Assembly: GCA_963724435.1 (NCBI GenBank)
Contig: CAVRUN010000002.1
Coordinates: forward strand, 1-64,000
DNA from: AP-15 sp963724435
Lineage (GTDB): Bacteria; Pseudomonadota; Alphaproteobacteria; ATCC43930; CGMCC-115725
Direction: 5' to 3'
DNA: 64,000 nt
The notes under the pieces are model-generated. The model saw nothing but the letters and a program-made list of their open reading frames with translations. It was not told the origin of the DNA and ran no database searches. Positions 27,385 to 36,455 of the stretch are shown here, in pieces; positions within the stretch are counted from its first letter, which is position 1; every line of letters starts with the position of its first letter. Both the position numbers and the translations under genes were made by a program.

Positions 27385-28836
27385 TCAGCCCTGCAGCATT
27401 CGGCGCAGCAGTTCGATATCCTCCGCGAGAACCGGGTCGGTATCCTTTAGCTCTTCAATTCGCCGGACGGCATGCATGACCGTGGTATGATCGCGGCCGC
27501 CGAATTTGCGCCCTATCTCAGGTAGAGAGCGGCTCGTCAGCTGCTTTGACAAATACATGGCGACCTGACGCGGCCGAGCGAAGGCGCGCGCCCGCCGGGC
27601 CGAGGTCATTTCGGCGAGTCGAACATTAAAGTGCTCGGCGACACGCCGTTGGATTTCGTCGATCATCACTCGCCGCTCTCGCAGGCGAAACAGATCGTGC
27701 AGTTCCTCTTGCGCGCTTTCGAGCGAGATCTCGCGCCCGACAAGCTGCATGTTCGCAACTATTCGGTTGAGGGCGCCCTCTAGCTCGCGAACATTGGACG
27801 TAATGCGGTGGGCGAGCAATTCCAATACTTTGCGGGGGATTTGCATGCTCGCCTGTTCTGCCTTCGACTGCAAGATGCCGAGCCGCAATTCGTAGGTTGT
27901 CGGATGCAGGTCGGCGACCAACCCCCAACCGAGCCGCGACCGCATGCGCTCTTCCAGCCCCTCAAGGTCCGACGGCGATTTGTCGGCGGAAATCACAATC
28001 TGCCGGTTCTGGTCCACCAGGGCGTTGAAGGTGTGAAAAAATTCCTCCTGGGTAAATTCTTTTCCACTGATAAATTGCACATCGTCGATCATAAGTAGAT
28101 CAACCGAACGAAACTCATCTTTAAAATCCATGATCGATTTGAAGCGCAAAGCGCGAATAAACTGATGCATAAATTTTTCTGCGGACAGGTAGATTACCTT
28201 ACGCGCGCAACCACTATTATGAACGTGCCAAGCGATCGCATGCATCAGATGGGTCTTACCGAGCCCCACTCCGCCGTATAGATATAGAGGATTGAACGGC
28301 ACCATCCGCACCGGGCCGGAGCATGCTTCGGCGACGCGCCGCGCGGCCGCGTGCGCGAGTTCGTTTGGCTTACCGACAACAAAGTTCTCAAACGTGAAGC
28401 GTGGATCGAGACCGGCCGGCCGCGGGCGCTCGCCTCCCACCTCGATCGCGGCGACAGGGCCAGCAATCGCTGTGAGCATATCCCGGGCCAATTCCTCGGC
28501 ATCCTCGTCTATCGCGCATCGCAGAGCCGGCGGTTCGCAAATCGGCGGGGCGACGACGACCGATACCCGTTTTACCTGGCGATTTTCCGCCCGCCACAAT
28601 GCGAGGATCCGGTCCGCGTAATGCGAAGCCACCCAATCGCGGTAAAGCCGAGCCGGTGCAGCAATCACCGCTTCTCCACCCTCGATCCGCTGGACGTTGA
28701 CCGGCGCGAGCCAGCTCCGGTAGGCGATATCGCCTATCTCTTCTCTGAGCTGCTCCAGCACTCGGTCCCACTCGAATTGCGGGGTCTTTGTCGAAGTTCC
28801 ATCGCGCTTCTCTAGAGCTGTTTCTGCCACCACCAC
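27385..28836 (-). CDS. dnaA: Chromosomal replication initiator DnaA
   Basis: Domain I (~20-95), a short linker, an AAA+ domain from FTFENFVVGKPN (~148) with Walker A GGVGLGKTH (188-196) and Walker B LLMIDDVQF, and a C-terminal DNA-binding domain with RPRQVAMYLSKQLT and the signature GRDHTTVMHAVRRIE. 483 residues, standard. GTG start at 28836. It lies downstream of rpsT and upstream of dnaN, the ancestral alphaproteobacterial arrangement. Confidence 0.97.
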   Translation of the reverse strand: MVVAETALEKRDGTSTKTPQFEWDRVLEQLREEIGDIAYRSWLAPVNVQRIEGGEAVIAAPARLYRDWVASHYADRILALWRAENRQVKRVSVVVAPPICEPPALRCAIDEDAEELARDMLTAIAGPVAAIEVGGERPRPAGLDPRFTFENFVVGKPNELAHAAARRVAEACSGPVRMVPFNPLYLYGGVGLGKTHLMHAIAWHVHNSGCARKVIYLSAEKFMHQFIRALRFKSIMDFKDEFRSVDLLMIDDVQFISGKEFTQEEFFHTFNALVDQNRQIVISADKSPSDLEGLEERMRSRLGWGLVADLHPTTYELRLGILQSKAEQASMQIPRKVLELLAHRITSNVRELEGALNRIVANMQLVGREISLESAQEELHDLFRLRERRVMIDEIQRRVAEHFNVRLAEMTSARRARAFARPRQVAMYLSKQLTSRSLPEIGRKFGGRDHTTVMHAVRRIEELKDTDPVLAEDIELLRRMLQG

Positions 28837-29222
28837 ATCCCCCCGATCAGAACAGCAGTGCCACCCGGTACATCACCGGCAAATTAACTCCCGGTTATCG
28901 TAAATATTGGCCGGTTTGTGGAATCGCATTTGAGGTAGATAAAATCCCCCTGCACCGTTTATTATTGTGACCGATCTAGGGAAAACAACAAATTGGTCGC
29001 CCTGACACCTATTTACAGGGCGCCAGCGTGTTTCTCCGTCGGCGCTATACGTGAATAGTAGCTTGGATGGCGAAAGTCTGGCAATGCGTCCGAAAGGAGA
29101 ACGCTAAAAGTTTTTTAGGACACGGAATTGACACGGTTAATTTAGCGAGGACGGCCCGTGAAATACCGGCGTCATTTGACAGAAGCGGCTCTACACTACC
29201 CTATGCTACGAGATTGCTCGCG
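28837..29222. other. dnaA-rpsT intergenic region, possible origin or promoter DNA
   Basis: 386 bases, less GC-rich than its surroundings. It contains a 7-bp inverted repeat (CGCCCTG at 28999 / CAGGGCG ending 29022) and scattered AT-rich stretches. I find only weak resemblance to DnaA boxes (TTATCGTAA near 28892, TTTGTGGAA near 28915), so an oriC call is not supported. The dnaA promoter should lie here. Confidence 0.35.
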
Positions 29223-29483
29223 TCAGAGAGAGTTGATCCGTACCGCCAGCCGTGACAGCTTGCGCGAGGCCGTGTTTTTGTGCATCACGCCTTTTGTAAT
29301 CGCGCGGTGCAATTCGGGCTGGGCAACTTGCAGCGCCGACTGTGCCGCGGTCTTATCGCCGGTCGCGATTGCGGTCTCGACTTTTTTGACAAAAGTCCGC
29401 ACTCGGCTCATTCGCGACCGGTTGGTCGCGGTGCGCTTCTCGGTTTGACGGATCCGTTTTTCCGCCGATTTGTGATTAGCCAT
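29223..29483 (-). CDS. rpsT: 30S ribosomal protein S20
   Basis: 86 residues, starting MANHKSAEKRIRQTEKR and ending SRKLSRLAVRINSL: a complete bS20, the basic helical-bundle protein that binds 16S rRNA. Adjacent to dnaA, as in many alphaproteobacteria. Confidence 0.97.
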   Translation of the reverse strand: MANHKSAEKRIRQTEKRTATNRSRMSRVRTFVKKVETAIATGDKTAAQSALQVAQPELHRAITKGVMHKNTASRKLSRLAVRINSL

Positions 29484-29512
29484 GCTTGCGTTGCCACTTT
29501 ACCAAAGCCCGC

Positions 29513-29541
29513 TTTCTATCTGCGGTCCACCGACGCGTCAA
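29513..29541 (-). promoter_or_regulatory. Candidate sigma-70 promoter of rpsT
   Basis: On the minus strand TTGACG (29541-29536), 17 bases, then TAGAAA (29518-29513) lie about 30 bases upstream of the rpsT start. The -35 matches 5 of 6 and the -10 matches 4 of 6 consensus bases. No other pair in the 307-base rpsT/VOC gap looked better. Confidence 0.4.
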
Positions 29542-29790
29542 TCAAGAACAGCCGAGTTCAGACTGCCCTGCAAGTCTGTTGGCCTTTGCGGCCATAGGTC
29601 AGGCGCCCGGAACCATCACCGCCGGTCAGCAGATTTCCACCCGTATTTACTCTCTCCGCTTTAGCGATTTGTGATTCTTGCGGTCTTAACAAATTCTCGC
29701 TGTCAATCAACGATCGCGATATCCTGGCTTGCCGCAACATCGGCCGACCAACAAACCGCGGCGAACGCGACAACCGACAGGAGTCCGATT

Positions 29791-30144
29791 ATGGCGTCGA
29801 TCCAACATGTGCATCTGAAAACGCGTGATCCCAAGCAAACCGCACAGTTTTATGTCGACAATTTTGGTGCCACCATGAAGGCCGAAATTCCCGGCCGCGG
29901 TTTCCGTCTCGATCTGCATGGATTGCAGCTCAACATCACCGGGCTGATCGCCAGCCAAAACCACGAACAGCATTACGGCATCGAACACATCGCGGTCGAT
30001 ACCGAAGACTACGAGGGGACATTGGCCCGCATGCGCCAGAACGGCGTCAAGATCCTCGAAGAAATGGCGCCCAATAACGGCCGCCGCGTGTGCTTTATCG
30101 AGGCGCCCGATGGCGCGCAAATGGAGTTGATCGAAAAAGTTTGA
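29791..30144 (+). CDS. VOC-family (glyoxalase/dioxygenase-like) protein
   Basis: 117 residues forming one vicinal-oxygen-chelate unit: ASIQHVHLKTRDPKQTAQFY at the start and CFIEAPDGAQMELIEKV at the end. The metal-ligand pattern His (QHVHL), His (YGIEHIAV) and Glu (MELIE) is visible. ATG 29791 has CAGGAG upstream. It is followed closely by an LLM-type oxidoreductase and a methyltransferase, likely one transcription unit. Substrate unknown. Confidence 0.82.
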   Translation: MASIQHVHLKTRDPKQTAQFYVDNFGATMKAEIPGRGFRLDLHGLQLNITGLIASQNHEQHYGIEHIAVDTEDYEGTLARMRQNGVKILEEMAPNNGRRVCFIEAPDGAQMELIEKV

Positions 30145-30181
30145 TCTTCTCAATCCTATTATCTGCAGAAGGGCGGCGAGT

Positions 30182-31099
30182 ATGGCCTTGAAAGACAAGA
30201 TCGCTCTGGGCGTCTCGCTGCCTCACCGCTCGCCCGAGTCGATCGGTCCCGAGATCGTGCGAAACGTGGCGCAACGCGCCGAAGAGCTGGGATTTCGCGA
30301 TCTGTGGGTGACCGAAAACACGCTCGATCACGTTTTCTGTTTCGATCCGATCGCGGTGCTGACCTATGCGGCTGCTGCGACGCGGCGGATCCGTCTTGGC
30401 GTGTCGGTCGTCGTGTTGCCGGCGCACCACCCGGCGCATGTCGCGCACCAATGGGCCTGCCTCGATCATCTGAGCGGCGGGCGCGCGATCCTCGGACTCG
30501 GCCTCGGCCGCGAACACCACTACGCCCAGTTCGAAATCCCGCGCGAGCGCCGGGTACGGCGGTTCCGCGAAGGCGTGGAGCTGATCCGAGCCCTGTGGAA
30601 CCAACCGCGGGTCGACTATCGCGGCGAAATCTACCACCTCGAAGGCGGTACGATGATGCCCAAGCCGGTGCAACACCCTCTGCCGATTTGGTTTGGCGTC
30701 GGTCACCCGAATGCCGTGCGCCGCTCCGGATCGCTCGCCGATGGCTGGATGGGCTCGGGCGGGTCGAGCATCGCCGCGTTCCAACAATCGGTCCCAATCT
30801 TGCGCGCGGCTTTGGAAAAGGCGGGGCGCGATCCGGCCACCTTCCCGGTTTCGAAGCGGCTGTTCATGGCGGTTGACGAACGTCCGGAAGTCGCCCGCGC
30901 CGAACTGCACCGCTGGTTCACCGAAGTCTACCACAATCCCGAGGGGACGGACGCGTCAGGCATCCACGGTACCCCGGAACTGGTTCGCGAGCGGCTGGAG
31001 GAGCTGGTCGCGATGGGGGCCAATCATCTTCTCCTCAACCCGGTCTCGCGCTATCGCGAGCAGGTTGAAGCATTGGCCGCGGTCACCGGACTGACTTGA
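30182..31099 (+). CDS. LLM-class flavin/F420-dependent oxidoreductase
   Basis: A luciferase-like TIM-barrel protein of 305 residues: DKIALGVSLPHRSPESIGPE, then ELGFRDLWVTENTLDH, ATRRIRLGVSVVVLPAHHPA, GGRAILGLGLGREH, and C-terminal GTPELVRERLEELVAMGANHLLL. The fold binds reduced FMN or F420. Cofactor choice is not decidable from sequence alone. Second gene of the VOC-LLM-methyltransferase group. Confidence 0.85.
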   Translation: MALKDKIALGVSLPHRSPESIGPEIVRNVAQRAEELGFRDLWVTENTLDHVFCFDPIAVLTYAAAATRRIRLGVSVVVLPAHHPAHVAHQWACLDHLSGGRAILGLGLGREHHYAQFEIPRERRVRRFREGVELIRALWNQPRVDYRGEIYHLEGGTMMPKPVQHPLPIWFGVGHPNAVRRSGSLADGWMGSGGSSIAAFQQSVPILRAALEKAGRDPATFPVSKRLFMAVDERPEVARAELHRWFTEVYHNPEGTDASGIHGTPELVRERLEELVAMGANHLLLNPVSRYREQVEALAAVTGLT

Positions 31100-31123
31100 T
31101 TGCTCGATATAGGGACATCCGCC

Positions 31124-31873
31124 ATGTCGTCATTGCGTTCGGATCCGGTCAAACAACAGGTCGCGGCTCATTGGGACCGGCGTGCGGCGCATTTCGACGA
31201 GGATTTCGGGCACAGCATCCGCACCCCCGCCGAACATACGGCATGGGATCGGATCTTCGGTCTCGCACTGCCGCTGGGGCGAACTCTCGACGCGCTCGAC
31301 GCCGGTTGCGGCACCGGGTTTTTGAGCCTCGAACTTGCCGCCCGCGGGCACCGCGTCACCGGTATCGATTTCGCACCGTCGATGATTGCACGAGCCGAGA
31401 AGAAGGCTGCCGAGCGTGGTCTTGCGGTGCGCTTCGAGCAGGCGGACGCCGAGCAGCTCCCATTCACACCCGGGAGTTTCGATCTGGTAATCAGCCGGCA
31501 CGTGTTGTGGACCTTGCCGCACCCCGAAGCCGCGATCGACGAATGGATTCGCATTCTCCGCCCCGGCGGGCGGCTCGTCGTTGTCGACGGCGCGGTGCTT
31601 GACGGCAGCGATCGCGTCGCCGGTGCTCAGCCGGGATGCCAGGAGAACGCCCGTACCAGCTCAGAATATGCCGCAATCGGCGATCGGCTGCCGTTTCTCG
31701 GCGGTCGCCCGCGCGAAGAAATCGAAACCCTGTTGCGCGCGCACGGCCTCGCCTGGGTCGCAAGCGACCCGCTGACCGACCTCGTCGACGCGCAAGTGCA
31801 ACGCATGATTGAGGAAGGGCTCGAACCGCGACGACGCAATCGCTACGTCGTCTGGGGCGACAAATGGCGGTGA
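31124..31873 (+). CDS. Class I SAM-dependent methyltransferase
   Basis: Methyltransf_11-type fold: motif I LDALDAGCGTGFLSLELA, acidic Asp after strand 2 (VTGIDFAPSMIARAE), motif II FDLVISRHVLWTLPHPE, and post motif LRPGGRLVVVDG. 249 residues. ATG 31124 preferred; a TTG at 31100 directly after the oxidoreductase gene is possible. It resembles UbiE/Coq5-like small-molecule methyltransferases. Substrate unknown. Confidence 0.83.
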   Translation: MSSLRSDPVKQQVAAHWDRRAAHFDEDFGHSIRTPAEHTAWDRIFGLALPLGRTLDALDAGCGTGFLSLELAARGHRVTGIDFAPSMIARAEKKAAERGLAVRFEQADAEQLPFTPGSFDLVISRHVLWTLPHPEAAIDEWIRILRPGGRLVVVDGAVLDGSDRVAGAQPGCQENARTSSEYAAIGDRLPFLGGRPREEIETLLRAHGLAWVASDPLTDLVDAQVQRMIEEGLEPRRRNRYVVWGDKWR

Positions 31874-31920
31874 GGGCAATCTAGGCGGGAGCGGCGAAGT
31901 TGCAGCAGGGCCGCGGCGGT

Positions 31921-32103
31921 ATGGGCAGCCATAAACACGGCATCTCCGGCCATACTTCGCAAAGCCCGCGCCTGCGCCTTGCCAAAAAGCTCGCCGCCGA
32001 ACGCGGTGAATACGAAAGCGGCACAACCCGCCGTCCGCTGCGTCCCGTCTTCACCAATGTCCGCGACGCCTTCGACAGCGGCCGCAAACCGCGCCGGCCC
32101 TAG
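31921..32103 (+). CDS. Possible small basic protein
   Basis: A 60-residue frame (MGSHKHGISGHTSQSPRLR, then LAKKLAAERGEYESG, then DAFDSGRKPRRP) begins 48 bases after the methyltransferase. Basic and probably disordered. A minus-strand frame of 116 codons covers the same bases, so the coding strand is uncertain. The rest of 31874-32324 holds nothing I can support. Confidence 0.25.
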   Translation: MGSHKHGISGHTSQSPRLRLAKKLAAERGEYESGTTRRPLRPVFTNVRDAFDSGRKPRRP

Positions 32104-32324
32104 CCGGCCGCCCGATCTGCGAGAAGCGTCGCGCGCCGACCCAGCGCTGCCGCTTGTCGGATGACGCCCTGCGTCGATGCCGCTTTTCATCAACGCGCTC
32201 GCTCGATCGGCTTTGGGCCGTTGTAGCTGGTTATCGGTTGTCGTGGCGCCGAGCGGGTGGCAAAGCCCCGCACCGTGATGATGTTGATAGGCTATGCGCG
32301 GCAGTGCCGCGCATTATTGGCCCT

Positions 32325-32591
32325 CTACTGGCGTCCCTGCTGTTTGCAGTGGCGCTTGTCCGCGCCGACGGCCCCATTGCCCTGACGGCAGTTCTGCCGG
32401 GTGTCCCGGCGCTCCCCGCGGTTCTCCATCCCGTTGGTTTGGGCGAGCATGAACGAGCCATCGGAAGCTGCCTCATGCACGACCTTGACAGTCTCTGCCT
32501 GGGTCGAGATGGACAAGCCAAACACGAGGCCAAAAATGATCATGGTTGATCTAATAATCGTCAACGGTCTAGAGGCGAATGCAGATGTCAC
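32325..32591 (-). CDS. Small exported Arg/Asp/Cys-rich protein
   Basis: GTG 32591 is preceded by AAGGAGG at good spacing. The product is 88 residues: a basic start, hydrophobic signal segment STMIIFGLVFGLSIS ending TQA-E, then a charged tail, GMENRGERRDTRQNCRQGNG and VGADKRHCKQQGRQ. Short periplasmic proteins with this RRDTRQxCR...GADKRxCKQ pattern recur in alphaproteobacteria; function unknown. The two cysteines probably form a disulfide. Confidence 0.65.
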   Translation of the reverse strand: MTSAFASRPLTIIRSTMIIFGLVFGLSISTQAETVKVVHEAASDGSFMLAQTNGMENRGERRDTRQNCRQGNGAVGADKRHCKQQGRQ

Positions 32592-32617
32592 GTCTTGGTC
32601 CTCCTTAAGGGCGACTC

Positions 32618-32857
32618 TCACGGCTTCAGCCAGAACACATTTATCCTGAATGATAGCTTCTTGCCGTCATCGGCTGCGGTTCGCCCCGGCTGATCAAATA
32701 TTCCCCGAATGAACAACCAATACGGCGACGGCGCATGATAGTCAGCAATCCGAGCGTTCTGCAAGGGCTGGACGTCGTCGGGGCCAGCGGGAACCTCGCC
32801 GTTTGTCGCCGCCGACTTGTGAAGGCCTACTTTCGGGCTACCAGTATCGCGGGCCAA
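32618..32857 (-). CDS. Possible small protein or C-terminal fragment
   Basis: 79 codons; the C-terminal half has a non-random look (APSPYWLFIRGIFDQPG, then KLSFRINVFWLKP). The start is weak and there is no ribosome site, so it may be the end of a lost larger gene. The region 32858-33275 before the NACHT gene shows no supported feature. Confidence 0.3.
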   Translation of the reverse strand: MARDTGSPKVGLHKSAATNGEVPAGPDDVQPLQNARIADYHAPSPYWLFIRGIFDQPGRTAADDGKKLSFRINVFWLKP

Positions 32858-33275
32858 GCAATCCTAGCAACTGCTGCCCACCCACCCGAGACAGACGCCT
32901 GGCCGCCGGCGAAGGACGCAAATCGAGCACGACGAGTAGTCCCCGTCGCCAGAGCCGAGCGTCGGCTGCCGGTCAGTAAGCCGACCGTGGCCGGGACGCC
33001 TGGCAACGGGCGAGATGGGCCAATTCCGGATCTTCCCACCCTCACACCGGAGCGGGAGGCTCGAGCTCGAAATATCCATTAGGTTCCCGACTGCATTGAG
33101 GTTTGTCACCCGGCGACCACAGGCAAACACCTCATAATACTCGGGCAAATGAAGTTAGGAGACGTAATCCCGCCCCTCTCCATGCTTGCGTCGTGGAAGC
33201 GGGCCGCCGGCAATTGCACCTCTGCCGACCGGTCGGGTAAGTTTCCGTCCCGAACTCCGGAAAGTGGTCCAGGGG

Positions 33276-36200
33276 ATGGCGAAGAAGCGGGGAGAAGAGG
33301 GCGCGCGGAAGAAGAGCGGCGAGCAGGCGCCGGTAGTGCGGATTTTTCTGTCGTCGCCGGGGGACGTGGCGGATGAGAGGAAGATTGCCCGCGAGTTGAT
33401 CGAGCGGGAGCTGCAGAAGCACCCGTCTCATCGCGAACTGAAACTGGTGGTTATCGCCTGGGACGATCCCGACGCGCGCATCCCAATGCTGGCGAACGAG
33501 ACCCCGCAGGAATCGGTGAACAACGCGCGGCCCCGACCGTCCACCTGCAACATCGTCATCGTCATCCTCTGGGCGCGCATGGGCACACCGCTGCCGGAGA
33601 CAATCCGCAAGCCAGACGGCGAGCGGTACCTGTCGGGCACGGAGTGGGAGTATCTCGACGCGGTCAATTCAACGTGGGAGCCCAAGCCCGAGGTGCTGGT
33701 CTATCGGCGAACCGAAGAGCCGATGATCAGTATTCGCGATCCCAAGAAGAAAGAAAAGGAAGAGCAGTTTGAAAGAGTTGAAGCGTTCTTCGCCCAGTTC
33801 CGCAACACCGATGGTTCGTTGGTCGGCGGGATTAATGAGTATGCCGCGCCGGACGCGTTCAAAGCGTTATTGCGCCATCACCTCGATGAGCTCTTGCATC
33901 GCCGCGGCCTGCCGGCCGCGCGCGAGGGCGGGAAACCTCGGCAGATCGAAGCAACCATCCCCGCCGCATATCTCGACTGGCTGCGCGTCGAATGTGCCGA
34001 TGTCAGTCTGCTCGGTCAGGAGCGGCAGCAGGGGCAGGCGCTGACGTTGAGCCACGTCTATGTGCCGGCGCTGACGGCGCCGCCGGCAGAGCCTGACGTG
34101 CCGATGGCCGGCAAACGGCGCCGCAAGCGCAAGACAGTTCAGTCGGAAGAAACGGCGGAACGAAAACCGATCCCGCTGCTCGCCCGGCTCGATGCGGCGT
34201 CGCTTTACGTTCCAGCCCCCGCCGGCGCCGGCAAGTCGACCTTCTGCCGTTGGGCGGTGCTGCAGAGCATCGATGCCGCCGACCTCGCGCACGCCGTCCC
34301 GGCGCCGGAGGAATTCGCCGAGACAGCGCCGGTGAACCTGCGCGGCCGACTGCCGCTGATGGTGCCGCTGCGCGACTTCCATGAGGGCATCGACTGTGGC
34401 CGCGGCCGTCGCAGCGGTCATCGCGCGGAAATGGAAGAGGCATTGGCGGCGTGGGTGGACCAGTCGATGTCAGACCGGCTGACCGGCGAGAGCCTCCTCG
34501 CCCATCTGCGGGTCGGGACCGCCTTCTTGCTGCTGGACGGCCTCGACGAAGTGCCGGTCTCGGACACCCGCGACAGCGCCACGGTCTATCCACGCGACCT
34601 TCTGCTGACCGGCCTCGCCGATGCGCTACCTGTATGGCTGAAGGCCGGCAATCGCGTGCTGTTGACCAGCCGCCCCTGCGGCCTCGACGAAGACGGTCTG
34701 CGCAAGCTCGGCCTGCCGCAGGCACCGCTGGAACCGCTGCCGGAGCCGCTGCAGGACCTGTTCGTCGCCCGCTGGTTTTCTGCCCTCGGCAAAGCGGAAC
34801 AGATCGACGCCTGATCGCGACCATCCGGGAGCGGGACGACCTTGGGCCGCTCGCCGAAAACCCGATGATGTTGACGGCACTCTGCGTGCTCTGGGACAGC
34901 GGCGGCCGGCTGCCGGAGGACCGCTACGAGCTCTACCGGCGGATCGTGGACAACGTGCTGTTTCACCGCTTCCGCGACGAGGCGCGGCAGCGGGAGCCGG
35001 CGCGGGCCCGGCTCGAAGTGATCGCTCACGGTATGCATGTCGGCGACCGAGAGTCGCCGCGCGAGAGCCCGGCAGCCGAGATCAGCTGTCTCGAGATCGA
35101 CCACATCCTGCGGGCCTTTGCCGAGGATGATCAGTACAACGAGCGAGGCGCGGTCAGGCCGGTGGCACGGCGTGAGGAATTGCTGACCCGCTCCGGCCTG
35201 TTGTTGCCGCGGCCGGGCGACCGTGCCGCCTTTTATCATCTGAGCGTGCAGGAGTTTCTTGCCGCGTCGCGGATCCTGCGCACCGAGGATGATTTGCTCC
35301 CGACGTTCCGCGCCCGCGGTGCCGTCGCCGCCTGGCGGGCGACATTGATGTTCCTGTTCGCCGGCAAAGTCGGCGGGAAGACGCCGCGCTGGGGCGCCGA
35401 TCTGCTTGTCCAGCTGATCGCCGAGCAGGACCGGGCGGCGGTGAAGGCTAATCCGGCGCCGGCGGTGTTCATCGCCGAAGCGCTCGACCTGTGTCTCGCC
35501 AAGAATTACGCGGTGCCGGAGGATCTGAAGGAGGCGTTCCGCCAGCTAGCGCTCAATGCGATCGAGGACGAGGTCGAGCTGGAGGCACGCAACGCACTGG
35601 GGCTTACCCTTGGCCGGGTGGGTGATCCGCGGATCCCCGATCTCCGTGATTCGCAGGGCAATGTCAATTTGGGGGCCTATGTCGAGGTGCCGGCGGGGAC
35701 CTACCCCTATGGTGACGAGGGCCGAACGGTCGAGATCACGCAGCCGTTCTGGATCGGCCGCTATCCGGTGACTAACCAACAGTTCGCAGCCTTTATCGCC
35801 GCCGGCGGCTATGGCGATCGGCGGTGGTGGTCGCATGAGGGCCGGGCATGGCTGGAGGAGAGAGAAGCCACCGAGCCTAGGATTTGGCAGGACCGGCGCT
35901 GGAACGCGCCGAACCAGCCAGTGGTGGGGGTGAGCTTCTGGGAAGCGGAAGCGTTCTGCGCCTGGGCGGGCGGGCGTCTGCCGACGGAAGAGGAATGGGA
36001 AGCCGCCGCCCGCGGTCCGGAGGGCTTGGTCTATCCTTGGGGCAACGCGTGGCAGGATGGCATCTGCAACTCGCATGAGGCCGGGCTCGGCGTCACCTCC
36101 TCGGTGGGGCTGTTTCTCCGCGCGCGGCAGGCCGACCGCACCATCGACGATCTGGTCGGCAACGTCTGGGAGTGGTGCGCAAGTCTTTTCGATCCGGAGA

Positions 36201-36349
36201 GCGAGGATTCCCCGGATGCCCGTGTGGTGCGCGGCGGGTCGTGGGCCCTCTTCCTTGCCGTCGAGCCCTCAGCCAGCCGCTACGGATTCGACCCGTACAG
36301 CCGGGGCGATTCCTTCGGATTTCGGGTGGTGTGTGTCGCCCATCTCTGA
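33276..36349 (+). CDS. DUF4062-NACHT-FGE NLR-like protein, one frameshift; DGR target
   Basis: Residues ~20-145 form a DUF4062 domain (VRIFLSSPGDVADERKIA, then VIVILWARMGTPLPE). This domain also precedes NACHT in animal NWD1 and TEP1. A NACHT NTPase follows: Walker A PAPAGAGKST (~313), Walker B TAFLLLDGLDEVP (~416), sensor VLLTSRP (~461), then a helical NACHT-associated region (FYHLSVQEFLAASRIL). The C-terminus is an FGE-sulfatase/C-type-lectin-like domain (VPAGTYPYGDEG, PFWIGRYPVTNQQFAAF, GGRLPTEEEWEAAARG, NVWEWC, VRGGSW). One base is missing near 34808 (EQID to LIATIRERDD), splitting it into 33276-34814 and a second frame to 36349. Its last ~38 codons contain a diversity-generating-retroelement variable repeat. 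Likely an NLR-type immune sensor with a hypervariable tip. ATG 33276 preferred over 33186. Confidence 0.85.
36236..36310 (+). repeat. DGR variable repeat (VR) in the FGE domain
   Basis: 75 coding bases (GSW...GD) aligned without gaps to 36473-36547. Differences fall almost only where the downstream copy has A: 21 of 27 A positions differ, against 5 of 48 other positions. Homology extends upstream to about 36219 with few changes. It ends close to the C-terminus (FGFRVVCVAHL), the standard place for a DGR VR in FGE-type targets. Diversified codons map to the ligand-facing loop of the C-type-lectin fold. Confidence 0.85.
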
Positions 36350-36366
36350 GCACTGGTCACCGAAAG

Positions 36367-36383
36367 CGCCGCGTCCTGCGGCG
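36367..36383 (+). other. Hairpin 3' of the VR
   Basis: CGCCGC / GCGGCG, a 6-bp perfect stem with a 5-base loop, 18 bases after the stop of the target gene. DGR targets often have a GC-rich hairpin or cruciform just after the VR that aids retrohoming. It could equally be part of a transcription terminator, although the T-run is 25 bases further on. Confidence 0.4.
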
Positions 36384-36455
36384 GCAAGCAGCGATTTAGC
36401 GCAGCTTTGATTTTTTCGCTCTGGCAGTGGGGAGCCGGGTGGGCCGTTGACTTTA

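Noticed and set aside
28880..28930. Possible DnaA boxes (TTATCGTAA, TTTGTGGAA) before dnaA
   Set aside because: Each deviates at two or more bases from TTATCCACA and they do not form a cluster; not enough for an oriC call.
29175..29210. Plus-strand TTGACA with nearby TACACT/TATGCT
   Set aside because: It points into the 3' end of rpsT with no gene or RNA candidate downstream, and the spacing is poor.
31843..32193. Minus-strand 116-codon frame
   Set aside because: No motif or ribosome site; overlaps the methyltransferase end and a slightly better plus-strand candidate.
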